Source: Halobacteriales archaeon
GTDB lineage: Archaea; Halobacteriota; Halobacteria; Halobacteriales; SKSH01
Assembly (NCBI GenBank): GCA_007118075.1
Contig: SKSH01000201.1
Location: 1-9,799 of the forward strand
Length of the DNA stretch: 9,799 bases
Reading direction: 5' to 3'
In this document: piece after piece, positions 1 through 6,631 of the stretch
Numbering within the stretch: position 1 is the stretch's first letter
Layout of the letters: the number at the start of each line of letters is the position of its first letter
The notes under the pieces: generated by a model
The model's database searches: none
What the model was told of the DNA's origin: nothing
The model's input: the letters and a program-made list of their open reading frames with translations, nothing else
Made by a program: the position numbers and the translations under genes

Positions 1-100
1 ATATTAGGTTAATTATATCGACTGAATTATAATTAATTAAAATAATAAAATATTAATAATAAAGTAATAAGGATAATTATATTTATGTAAATATTCGATT

Positions 101-132
101 ATAATCAATGTTGATTATTGTATGTATACAAT
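101..132. repeat. two abutting dyads in AT-rich DNA
   Basis: Bases 101-118 form an 8-bp inverted repeat with a 2-nt spacer (ATAATCAA-TG-TTGATTAT). Bases 117-132 form a 7-bp inverted repeat with a 2-nt spacer (ATTGTAT-GT-ATACAAT). They overlap by two bases. Two dyads of the same geometry side by side could be a binding site for a dimeric protein, but AT-rich DNA produces such dyads easily and no gene start is visible next to them. Confidence 0.35.
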
Positions 133-512
133 TGAGGATTTTCTTTGATTAGTTCCCCTTGAGTCTATAGAATTATAATATTTGTTTGTTGCGTAGCAGA
201 TGTTAATTCAACCACGTTAACTTGTATTTGGGTTTGACAGTTTGGCATTGCTTGGTTTGTTTTTAGACCGAGGGCAATTCTATTTACTTCTGTACTCTAA
301 TTTCCTCACTTTATTGTATTCTGGCTATTTCCTTGGTTATTGAGCACTCAACTGCAATCTGCTATTATTTGAAATTGTACAAGTTGGTTACGTACTTCCT
401 GATATGTGGTTGTGTGGCACTTCTTTGTTGGCGTCATTGATATACAGTTGGACGTTGATAATTGGATCCTCTTGATTTACCCTATATGTATGTGGTTCTG
501 AATACCTTCACT

Positions 513-537
513 TGATTTTCAACTATGGTGAAAATCA
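513..537. repeat. 9-bp perfect hairpin
   Basis: TGATTTTCA (513-521) and TGAAAATCA (529-537) are exact reverse complements separated by seven bases. In RNA this gives an AT-rich stem-loop. No T run follows on the plus strand, so a terminator role is weakly supported. It may be a remnant of a mobile-element end, since the structured RNA candidate begins about 65 bases further on. Confidence 0.4.
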
Positions 538-603
538 TATTTCATCGTTGATGTGAGTGTATCACGGATTCCTTATGTCGGTTATAAATCAAATATTGCT
601 ATA

Positions 604-802
604 CGAACAGAGCTCTGGGTTCGTTGCGAATCCTAGGTAAAACCCGAATCGTTTCTCCTGTATTAGGCCTCAACACCTACGAACTAGGTGGCAATACCAC
701 CAATATCCTCTGCTGATTAAGGGACTCTTCGCCCTCAACCGGTGAAAACACCGAAAATACGCGCTGCTACCGGGTGTTGCGACTCAGGGATTGCGAACCC
801 GG
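604..802 (+). ncRNA. orphan multi-hairpin RNA, possibly an IS605/TnpB element 3' RNA
   Basis: Five stem-loops follow one another: GGGTTCG/CGAATCC (617-633, one G-U pair); GGTGG/CCACC (687-701); TTAAGGG/CCCTCAA (717-723 with 732-738, one mismatch); CGGTG-AAAA-CACCG (740-753); and a closing CCGGGT/ACCCGG stem (770-775 with 797-802). A 10-bp palindrome sits at 608-617. No protein-like frame explains this. Compact hairpin series like this are typical of the non-coding right end of IS200/IS605-type elements, where the TnpB guide RNA (omega RNA) is encoded; haloarchaea carry many. No tnpB remains on its left, so if the idea is right this is a 3' remnant. It stops six bases before the neighbouring transposase fragment's stop codon. 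The hairpins are seen directly; the family and strand assignment are inference. Confidence 0.4.
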
Positions 803-807
803 AATGA

Positions 808-1044
808 TTAGTATAAGAGGGTCCCGAAGTACCGGTTCACGTACTGCTTGAAGCGGTTACTGGAGATCCTGGGCTTGTATCGGAACGGCACCGGTAGATC
901 TCGCTGGACCAAGAAATCCACTAGCAACCATGTGTTGTACATCAGAACGCCGAAGCCGAAGTGAAACAGGCGGACGATGAAGTTCTTCGATGTCGCTTGC
1001 GGAACGAGTGATTTGATCTTCCGGTAACTCGTTTCAATAGCTCC
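808..1044 (-). pseudogene. transposase C-terminal fragment (IS4/ISH3-like)
   Basis: The minus strand encodes 78 codons and a natural stop (808-810), with no start codon; an in-frame TAA (1045-1047) precedes it. The peptide contains AIETSYRKIKSLVPQATSKN near its N-terminus, then FHFGFGVLMYNTWLLVDFLV, and ends RFKQYVNRYFGTLLY. The E-T-S-Y-R-x-I-K stretch, the T-S-K and the aromatic segment with N-T-W match the C-terminal end of DDE transposases of the IS4/ISH3 type that are common in haloarchaea. The glutamate of the E-T-S-Y motif is a plausible third catalytic acid. The rest of the catalytic domain is missing, so the fragment is dead. It lies between the hairpin-rich RNA candidate and the propeller gene. 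The exact IS family is uncertain. Confidence 0.75.
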
Positions 1045-1105
1045 TTACTAGGAGTCCCGGTCTCGTAAATGAGTGACAACGATTTCGGCGCAAAAAATCC
1101 ACAAA

Positions 1106-2503
1106 TCATTCGTCGTCGCCGATTTGAATGCCCACAGTGTTGTTCTCGAAGGTGGAGTTGGTGATGTTGATGGTGCCAATGGTTGGATTGTTCGGATCCG
1201 GACCTGTCAATGCATACACGTGATCATCTTCCGAGCCGACGTAGACGGTGTTATCCCATACCGCTGGATGAGAGAATATTCTGCCACCGGTCTCAAAGCG
1301 CCACACTTCGGATCCATCATCGGTGTCTAGTGCGTGCACGTTATCATCCCAGGAGCCGACGTAGACGGTACCGTCGACGACGGCCGGTGATGATGAAACT
1401 TCGCCGCCGGTGTCGAAACGCCATAACTCGGATCCATTCCCGGTATCGAGTGCGTACACGTGGTCATCGTTCGAACCAACGTAGACGGTACCTTCGGCGA
1501 CCGCTGGCGATGAGTTTACTTCGTCATCGGTCCCAAAGCGCCACACCTCGGATCCATCCCCCGCATCGAGTGCGTACACGTTATTATCCCTGGAGCCGAC
1601 GAAGACGGTGCCGTCGACGACCGCCGGTGATGATGAAACAATGGCGCCGGTGTCGAAATCCCATTCCTTGGATCCATCCCCCGCATCAAGTGCGTAGACG
1701 TGGTTATCGTCCGAGCCAACGTAGACGGTACCGTCGACCACCGCCGGCGATGATTGGACCCAGTTGGCCCCAGTCTCGAAGTTCCACTCTTCGGATCCAT
1801 CATCGGCATCGATCGCGTACACGCGACCATTATCCGCGGTTGGACTGTACGAGCCAATGTAGACGGTATCGTCAACCACCGCCGGCGATGAAGAGACCCA
1901 GTTGGCCCCAGTCTCGAAGTTCCACTCCTCGGAACCATCATCGGCATCGATCGCGTACACGTTCCCATCGTCTGAGCCGATGTAGACGATGCCATCGACG
2001 ACCGCCGGTGATGAGTCGAATCCCCAACCGACCGACTGGAAGTTCCACTCCTCGGATCCATCCTCTGCATCGAGCGCGTACATGTAGTCATTCCTTGAGC
2101 CAACGTAGACGGTTCCGTCGACCACCGCCGGCGCTGAACCGACCGAGCCAGGGGTCTCAAAGCGCCATTGCTCTTCCACCGGGGCGGCAACCCCGGTCGT
2201 ATCGATGGTCCCGGTGTTGGCGAGGTCGGCACTGAACATCGACCAGCCACTGGGGTTACCACCTTGGGCCGAGGTTATGGCTGTATACCAACCCCCAAGG
2301 AGGATCCCTCCAATGGCCATCGAACCTGCTCCTCGGATCATCGTCCGCCGAGGGATCACAGCCCAAGTGTGCCGATTGTGCCGCTCGACCTTCCTCCGGT
2401 CGATCCGACTCAATTCTGCAGGCTCATGGTCGGCTGCGAGATGTTGCACGAGTGCCGTCTGTTCGTCGAACGGTGTTTCACAGTACAGACACTGTTCAAC
2501 CAC
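1106..2503 (-). CDS. C2H2 zinc finger plus exported eight-bladed PQQ-type beta-propeller protein
   Basis: The 465-residue protein has three parts. Residues 5-26 form a classical C2H2 finger (C5-x2-C8-x12-H21-x4-H26), followed by a basic linker. Residues 52-79 resemble a twin-arginine signal or anchor (PRRTMIRGAG, then a hydrophobic run to SAQG). From about residue 110 to 432 come eight PQQ-like blades, each with P-A-V-V-D-G-T-V-Y-V-G-S followed by V-Y-A-L-D and D-G-S-E-x-W. The remaining 33 residues look like a beta-helix rung and hold three N-glycosylation sequons (NIT, NST, NNT). The start is a GTG; the only in-frame ATGs lie inside or after the Tat-like motif and would remove the finger. 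Such propellers usually serve as binding scaffolds, or as quinoprotein dehydrogenases when they carry catalytic residues, which I do not see. The ligand is unknown. Likely topology is finger in the cytoplasm, propeller outside. Confidence 0.85.
   Translation of the reverse strand: MVEQCLYCETPFDEQTALVQHLAADHEPAELSRIDRRKVERHNRHTWAVIPRRTMIRGAGSMAIGGILLGGWYTAITSAQGGNPSGWSMFSADLANTGTIDTTGVAAPVEEQWRFETPGSVGSAPAVVDGTVYVGSRNDYMYALDAEDGSEEWNFQSVGWGFDSSPAVVDGIVYIGSDDGNVYAIDADDGSEEWNFETGANWVSSSPAVVDDTVYIGSYSPTADNGRVYAIDADDGSEEWNFETGANWVQSSPAVVDGTVYVGSDDNHVYALDAGDGSKEWDFDTGAIVSSSPAVVDGTVFVGSRDNNVYALDAGDGSEVWRFGTDDEVNSSPAVAEGTVYVGSNDDHVYALDTGNGSELWRFDTGGEVSSSPAVVDGTVYVGSWDDNVHALDTDDGSEVWRFETGGRIFSHPAVWDNTVYVGSEDDHVYALTGPDPNNPTIGTINITNSTFENNTVGIQIGDDE
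1208..2131 (-). repeat. tandem array of eight propeller-blade repeats
   Basis: Within the propeller gene a unit of about 40 codons (roughly 120 nt) recurs eight times. It is easiest to see as the recurring minus-strand words for PAVVDGTVYVGS and for VYALD...DGSEEW. The third blade carries a six- to seven-residue insertion (SPTADNG) that makes it about 138 nt long. Similarity is visible at the DNA level, so the array can recombine. Confidence 0.85.
1758..1961 (-). repeat. recently copied blade segment
   Basis: Bases 1758-1823 and 1896-1961 are 66-nt direct copies that I count as differing at only two positions. They encode the same blade segment (EEWNFETGANWV and neighbours), 138 nt apart. 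The other blades differ far more, which points to a recent duplication or gene conversion between these two. Confidence 0.8.
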
Positions 2504-2935
2504 CCTGGCACCAGAGGGGTCGTTGGTTTGAGTCTAGGCTATTTTGCAGGTCGCGGTTGTCGACCCGAGATAATAAAATCGAAGTGCCGACTTTTTCTCG
2601 CATTTATGTATATCACTCTCTAGCTTATATGTAGTTTCTCATCGGGATAATATGCCGGATATATCCGCACCTTCAAGGGGTCATTCACCCGGTGGACAGG
2701 CGAGGAATAATCCCTTGTAACACCAGAAATCAGATGTCACAACACTCCTTACTCAGAACGACGTTAAGACCCCGATAACAACAATATACGTCAATTATAG
2801 GTCGAAAATAAGCAATTCGGGTTTCGTGGCATCCGGAACTAACAAGTTCTCCCGTCCATGCTGATTTTTCGTTGTCTGCTAGCCTACCTCGAGGGAACTC
2901 TGCAATTCGATTTCTTGTACCAACATAACTCTGTT
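2504..2935. other. 432-base intergenic region
   Basis: I find no convincing small gene here on either strand. It must hold the promoter of the minus-strand propeller gene. TATA-like stretches on that strand lie at 2567-2577 (TTTTATTATC) and in 2600-2631 (GATATACATAAAT and CATATAAGC), all more than 60 bases upstream of the GTG, so its transcript probably has a leader, unlike its neighbours. A short dyad GAACT-AACA-AGTTC occurs near 2837. An in-frame TAG about 30 bases upstream of the GTG limits how far the propeller reading frame can extend. Confidence 0.45.
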
Positions 2936-3619
2936 TCAGGAGAATTCACCTAATCCTGACTGCTCGGTTTCAGCTGGTTCGATGATCTCTGGACCGTTGT
3001 TAGCTGGATTGTTTACTCTCGTCGAGATTGGATACGCCGTGAGATCATCGTCTGGATAGGGCTCACAGAAGACTTTGCGTTCGTGTGGCCCCATCTCAAG
3101 CCATCCTCCGGTGCGACCTGGTCGAAGGATGACCGGCATACGATTGTGAATTGGTTCAACGAGATGGTTCGGTTCTGTGGTGAGGATGGTGAACGTTTGG
3201 ACTAGTTCTCCTTCATTGTCAGTCCATTCAGACCAGAGGCCAGCCATCGCGAATGGTTTGTCATCACTTCGGTGGATTCGGTAGGGTTGCTTTCTGCCTC
3301 CGTTTGGAGATGCCCATTCGTAAAAGCCAGATGAGAGCACTAGACACGTCCGATGCTCCCAGGCATCTCTGAAGGCGGGTTTATCTGGAGCGGTCTCAGC
3401 TCGGGCATTGATGAATCCATTATTCAGGTCAGCTTCCCAGTGTGGGAGAAAACCCCAGCGAAGCTCGACGATCTCATCGGGCGCTTCATTCGTGATGACC
3501 GGTTGTTGTTGCGTTGGGGCGATGTTGTACCTCGGTTCGAATGAGTCGATACTCCACGTGGCCTTGAAGTGCTCCGACAGTTCAGCCGGAGAATGAAACA
3601 ACGAATTTCGGCCACACAT
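2936..3619 (-). CDS. SRAP-family DNA-protein crosslinking protein (YedK/HMCES type)
   Basis: SRAP proteins sense abasic sites in single-stranded DNA and form a covalent thiazolidine crosslink through the Cys exposed when Met1 is removed. This shields the lesion. The start is fixed by that chemistry: the ATG at 3619 gives MCGR with Cys2, whereas a longer frame starting at 3742 would bury the Cys. The expected active-site residues are all present: Cys2, Asn71 in FINARAET, Glu101 in SGFYEW and His158 in PIHNRMP. The family blocks YNIAPTQ (31-37) and LRWGFLPHW (53-61) are also present. At 227 residues the length is normal. A TATA-like box 27-33 nt upstream supports the start and a nearly leaderless transcript. 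The gene appears monocistronic. Confidence 0.95.
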   Translation of the reverse strand: MCGRNSLFHSPAELSEHFKATWSIDSFEPRYNIAPTQQQPVITNEAPDEIVELRWGFLPHWEADLNNGFINARAETAPDKPAFRDAWEHRTCLVLSSGFYEWASPNGGRKQPYRIHRSDDKPFAMAGLWSEWTDNEGELVQTFTILTTEPNHLVEPIHNRMPVILRPGRTGGWLEMGPHERKVFCEPYPDDDLTAYPISTRVNNPANNGPEIIEPAETEQSGLGEFS

Positions 3620-3645
3620 GTGTAGTTCAGATGAGACGCCGATGG

Positions 3646-3673
3646 TAAATATCAGGTGGTCAGCTCGCTGACC
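3646..3673 (-). promoter_or_regulatory. SRAP gene promoter with adjacent 16-bp dyad
   Basis: On the minus strand ATATTTA (3646-3652) lies 27-33 nt upstream of the SRAP ATG, the right distance for an archaeal TATA box of a leaderless transcript. Immediately upstream is a perfect dyad, GGTCAGC-TC-GCTGACC (3658-3673), in the place where a BRE or an activator/repressor site would be. Binding by a dimeric regulator is an inference. Confidence 0.5.
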
Positions 3674-3757
3674 GTTTTGGATTTGGTGTCCATTCTTCGA
3701 GCCCTGTTCATTGAGCGGTTGTGGTCTCGATGGGTGAGGCATGAACTTTGGTGCCGT

Positions 3758-3942
3758 TCATTCTAGTTTATCCTCGATTCGGTTGAGTCGTTCATCCATT
3801 TCAACCTCTTCTTCATCGATTCGTTTGTATACTGGACGCCTGATCAACCAGATCACACCTGCGCGAGGACGAGCACGATGACGATCCAAGTAACAAGCTC
3901 CACGGGGCCAAGACCGCCGATAAATCCAACTGATGTGGCCAT
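3758..3942 (-). pseudogene. frameshifted small membrane protein
   Basis: From ATG 3942 the frame encodes 29 residues (MATSVGFIGGLGPVELVTW followed by IVIVLVLAQV) and then hits TGA at 3853-3855. A second frame takes over at 3856 with VIWLIRRPVYKRIDEEE and a charged stretch ending in MDERLNRIEDKLE and a TGA (3758-3760). Joined by restoring one base, this is a single protein of about 60 residues: one membrane helix, a basic stop-transfer and an acidic coiled-coil-like tail. That is the layout of many haloarchaeal small membrane proteins; the GGLGPVEL start also recalls TatA-like sequences, but no TatA hinge follows. The function is unknown. Both halves look well preserved, so the lesion is recent, a sequencing error, or a real frameshift. 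Confidence 0.7.
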
Positions 3943-3963
3943 TGGAAATTATACATCAATTTT

Positions 3964-3972
3964 GAATATACC
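3964..3972 (-). promoter_or_regulatory. TATA-like box of the small membrane gene
   Basis: Read on the minus strand, GGTATATTC lies about 22-30 nt upstream of ATG 3942. This spacing fits a leaderless haloarchaeal promoter and supports that start codon. Confidence 0.5.
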
Positions 3973-4051
3973 TCTTGATTACAGTCAAACCCGGCTCCCC
4001 TTGTACCCGATGGAATAGTACGTTTGATCATACAGAAGGATACTTGATGTC

Positions 4052-4996
4052 TTACGGAGGATCGACCTCCATATCAACGACATCCAATGATTCGTTGACG
4101 GTGACAGCGATCGTCTCGCCATTAATCTCGAAGATGAAGGAGGCCTCCAACGGATCGGTCGAGTGAATCTGTTCTTCGTAGTCCCATCCCCATCTGAACC
4201 CCTCGGTGAGCGGATCGATCCCCTGATCAGCAACGAATCGACGCAGTCCGAGGTCAGCGACTAGGACATTGACGGCCATCCCATCCAATTCGTCTGGGCA
4301 TTGGGTACAGGAGATGGTGACCTGGACTGCATGTCGTCGCTGGCAGACGTCACAGAGCCCATCCTGGGCGGAGTGGTCTTCACACACGGTCACCACTCGC
4401 TCGACGCGTCCATCACACGCTGGACACAATCCGTTCGACCTGGCGACGTTAGCCAGGTGTGAGCGTAACGATGACGCATAGAGCAACTCTATCGGATTTC
4501 GATCGACCGCCCCGGCCGGTGAGAGCTGGTATCCACCCAACCATCCGTCACTGGTATCGAGGACCGATTCACGTCCCTTCTCTTCCCGTTTGTATTGTCC
4601 GGCACATCCGGAACAGTAGAGTTCGAGGCGCTCTAGTTGGTAACTCACCGAGATCGGATGTCCACAGATCCGACACGTGAACTCAAGTTCGGTGAGATCG
4701 AGCTTCGGATCCATGGTGACCGTCCCGGACAAGACCGCTTCCACGATGCGTTGGCCTGGAATTCTGAGGGAGTATCCAGCTTCGGTCTTTGCCACAAAGT
4801 GTCCCACCAGTTTGTCCAAATGGTAGTTGAACTGACCCCCCTGCCGGATACCGACCGCATTTCGCAACGCCGTAAACGACATCACTCCCCCGTGGTCACC
4901 GAGTACTTGCAAGATCTTCAGCCGAGTCTCGTTCCCCAGTACAACGAACGCTTCCTCAGGTGACAGGTCGGGTCCCTCCGTTGGACCAGATGTCAT
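4052..4996 (-). CDS. ArsR-like winged-helix transcriptional regulator with two zinc modules
   Basis: Residues 13-90 form a winged helix: LSPEEAFVVLGNETRLKILQ is the usual opening of haloarchaeal ArsR-like regulators, followed by FTALRNAVGI and GGQFNYHLDKLVG as the recognition region, then the wing. Residues 108-131 make a four-Cys zinc ribbon (C108-x2-C111 and C128-x2-C131). A second Cys/His cluster follows: C191, C194, C205, H208, C215, C218, H222, C230 and C233. The last 70 residues have no Cys and may bind a ligand or partner. At 314 residues it is much longer than a simple ArsR protein and matches a haloarchaeal HTH plus zinc-ribbon type. It is divergent from the FAD oxidoreductase gene and may control it. 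The metal or signal sensed is unknown; the zinc sites may be structural. Confidence 0.85.
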   Translation of the reverse strand: MTSGPTEGPDLSPEEAFVVLGNETRLKILQVLGDHGGVMSFTALRNAVGIRQGGQFNYHLDKLVGHFVAKTEAGYSLRIPGQRIVEAVLSGTVTMDPKLDLTELEFTCRICGHPISVSYQLERLELYCSGCAGQYKREEKGRESVLDTSDGWLGGYQLSPAGAVDRNPIELLYASSLRSHLANVARSNGLCPACDGRVERVVTVCEDHSAQDGLCDVCQRRHAVQVTISCTQCPDELDGMAVNVLVADLGLRRFVADQGIDPLTEGFRWGWDYEEQIHSTDPLEASFIFEINGETIAVTVNESLDVVDMEVDPP

Positions 4997-5111
4997 ATGC
5001 TATCCGATGTAGTTCGGGTGTTGACTTCAATACTCGACATATCATACGATTGTCTCAATTATCCTTGGGAACAAGGTTTTGGTGTATCCACCCGTCTCGT
5101 CAGTGTCCACC
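4997..5111. promoter_or_regulatory. divergent promoter region, regulator / FAD oxidoreductase
   Basis: The region is 115 nt between two divergent ATGs. On the minus strand AGTATTGA (5027-5034) is a TATA-like candidate for the regulator. On the plus strand CAATTATCC (5056-5064) is a candidate for the oxidoreductase. A dyad CCTTG-GGAA-CAAGG (5063-5076) directly follows the latter box and overlaps its end, where a repressor would block initiation. The boxes are weak matches. Confidence 0.4.
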
Positions 5112-6494
5112 ATGACGAATGATCACGAAATTTCCGAACAAGCCGTCTCAACACTCCAACAGCATTTCGGTGACCGTTGTATCTTACCTGGCGATTCGGA
5201 GTATCAGGATGAGATTCAGCTCTGGAATGGGGCGATCGATCGCTACCCCGCGGTTGTGGTGGGGTGTCAACATACCGACGACGTCGTAAACGCCCTGGAG
5301 GTTGCGACGAACAATGATATCCCCTTCTCGGTGAAGGCAGGCGGCCACATGACTACCGGTCATGCGTTGGTAGAGGATGGAATCGTCCTCGATCTATCAC
5401 CGTTGAATCGGGTTGAGCTGCGTGACGAGACGATCACCGTTGGGGGTGGGGCAACCTGGGATGCGGTAAACGAGGTGGCTCTTGAACATGGACTACTTCC
5501 GCCAGGGATCCCGGAAACGGTCGGGGTCGGTGGGTTCACCCTCGGTGGTGGTATGGGTGTGACCGGTCGATTGAACGGTCTTGCCTGCGACAACCTCGTA
5601 TCCGCCGAGGTGGTCACCGCAGCCGGAGATGTCGTCACGGCCAGTGCTACGGAGAACGAGGACCTCTATTGGGCACTTCGCGGCGGTGGTGGCAACCTCG
5701 GTGTCGTCACCTCGTTCGCCTTCGAGTGTATCAAGGAAACCCGTGAATGTCTCGTCGCCAACGTGCTCTACCCGATCGAAGAGGCCAGCGAATATCTCAC
5801 CTACTTCGGTGAAGTAGCCCCCGAGCTCCCGGCTGAAACCTTCCCGACCGCCGCTTTGTTGACCATCCCAGAACTGCCAGATCTTCCGGAGGAATTACAC
5901 GGTGAGCTCGCCGTTGCTGGATATGTGATGTGCGTGGGAACGGATGACTCGTTCAAGAAAGCCCTCGAGGAGTTCGCCGATTTCGGCGATCCCCATGTCG
6001 CCGCTGTGTATCCGGCCGACTACACCGAACTCTATCTCCCGTTTCAGGTTCCCACCGGTCAGCGTCATCACTGGGAGTCGTTCTACTTCAAGGAGCTCGA
6101 TATGACCTTCGCCGATGCGCTCGTCGAGGAGGCCTTGCCGATGCCGACACCGCAGACCAGCATCGCCCTCTACGGGCTCGGTGGAGCGATCAACGAGGTT
6201 GATCCGACGGCCACCGCCTACCCGCATCGGGACGCCCCATTCGCGCTCCATCTGACCACACACTGGTTGGATGAGACGGATGATGATCGATGTATCGAGT
6301 GGACAAGAGCGGTCCACCAAGCACTCCGCGAGCATGGGACCGGTGGTGAGTATGTCAACAACCAGACCGATACTGATGAAGACCGGGTTCGGGCCGCCTA
6401 TGGCGTGAACTACGATCGCATCGCCGAGGTGAAGAGTCGGTGGGATCCAGCAGATTGGTTCCGGTCCACCCAGCATGTTGAGCCAAAGTCGTGA
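5112..6494 (+). CDS. FAD-linked oxidoreductase, PCMH/BBE family
   Basis: Residues 40-215 form a PCMH-type FAD-binding domain. It has KAGGHMTTG, whose His79 is in the place of the 8-alpha-histidyl FAD link, then ITVGGGATW, VGVGGFTLGGGMG (137-149) and GLACDNLVSAEVV. The last 45 residues are a BBE domain (YVNNQTD, then RVRAAYG and NYDRIAEVKSRWDPADWF). In bicovalent enzymes the second link is a Cys in G-x-C-P-T-V-G-x-G-G; here it is GIPETVGVGG with Pro134, so the flavin is probably held only by His79, as in 6-hydroxy-D-nicotine oxidase. Relatives oxidise sugars, alkaloids or other alcohols and amines with O2; the substrate is not predictable. The ATG at 5112 (460 residues) is preferred over an in-frame TTG at 5079. 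There is no signal peptide, so it is cytoplasmic. It is divergent from the zinc-module regulator. Confidence 0.9.
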   Translation: MTNDHEISEQAVSTLQQHFGDRCILPGDSEYQDEIQLWNGAIDRYPAVVVGCQHTDDVVNALEVATNNDIPFSVKAGGHMTTGHALVEDGIVLDLSPLNRVELRDETITVGGGATWDAVNEVALEHGLLPPGIPETVGVGGFTLGGGMGVTGRLNGLACDNLVSAEVVTAAGDVVTASATENEDLYWALRGGGGNLGVVTSFAFECIKETRECLVANVLYPIEEASEYLTYFGEVAPELPAETFPTAALLTIPELPDLPEELHGELAVAGYVMCVGTDDSFKKALEEFADFGDPHVAAVYPADYTELYLPFQVPTGQRHHWESFYFKELDMTFADALVEEALPMPTPQTSIALYGLGGAINEVDPTATAYPHRDAPFALHLTTHWLDETDDDRCIEWTRAVHQALREHGTGGEYVNNQTDTDEDRVRAAYGVNYDRIAEVKSRWDPADWFRSTQHVEPKS

Positions 6495-6602
6495 ACCGCT
6501 GGTGACTCTATACTGTTATTCGTAGTTGCTGAGATCGAGATCGCGGGCTGATGGTGCTTGCTAACTTCTCGCACAAGTACCAATTTCAGTTAGGGTATCT
6601 CG

Positions 6603-6608
6603 TTTATC
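6603..6608 (+). promoter_or_regulatory. TATA-like box of the exported-protein gene
   Basis: TTTATC lies 24-29 nt upstream of ATG 6632 with no Shine-Dalgarno between, consistent with a leaderless transcript separate from the oxidoreductase gene, which ends 137 nt earlier. Confidence 0.45.
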
Positions 6609-6631
6609 AATTGGTCCGGTAGCATCATCTG

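Larger units (their letters stand above)
1..600. other. AT-rich gene-free stretch
   Basis: This stretch is visibly much richer in A and T than everything to its right, most extremely in the first 130 bases; from about 200 to 540 the plus strand is T-rich. I see no reading frame with protein-like composition on either strand. It contains the dyads listed separately and leads into the structured RNA candidate and the transposase scrap. It could be the decayed flank of a mobile element, imported DNA, or a long regulatory region of a gene left of the window. The sequence alone does not decide. Confidence 0.6.

Noticed and set aside
617..633. tRNA-like T-arm (GGGTTCG...CGAATCC)
   Set aside because: The loop is only three bases and no acceptor, D or anticodon arms can be built around it.
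687..753. CRISPR-like repeats
   Set aside because: The hairpins differ in sequence and spacing, with no repeated unit.
1183..2235. Long Arg/His-rich plus-strand reading frame, 350 codons
   Set aside because: It is the antisense shadow of the propeller repeats; its periodicity and odd composition come from the blades, which are clearly the coding frame.
3620..3742. Upstream extension of the SRAP reading frame to an ATG at 3742
   Set aside because: It would bury the catalytic Cys that must follow Met1, and the TATA box lies inside it.
3813..4031. 72-codon minus-strand reading frame
   Set aside because: It is a third frame over the small membrane gene, starts upstream of that gene's promoter and has no family-like features.
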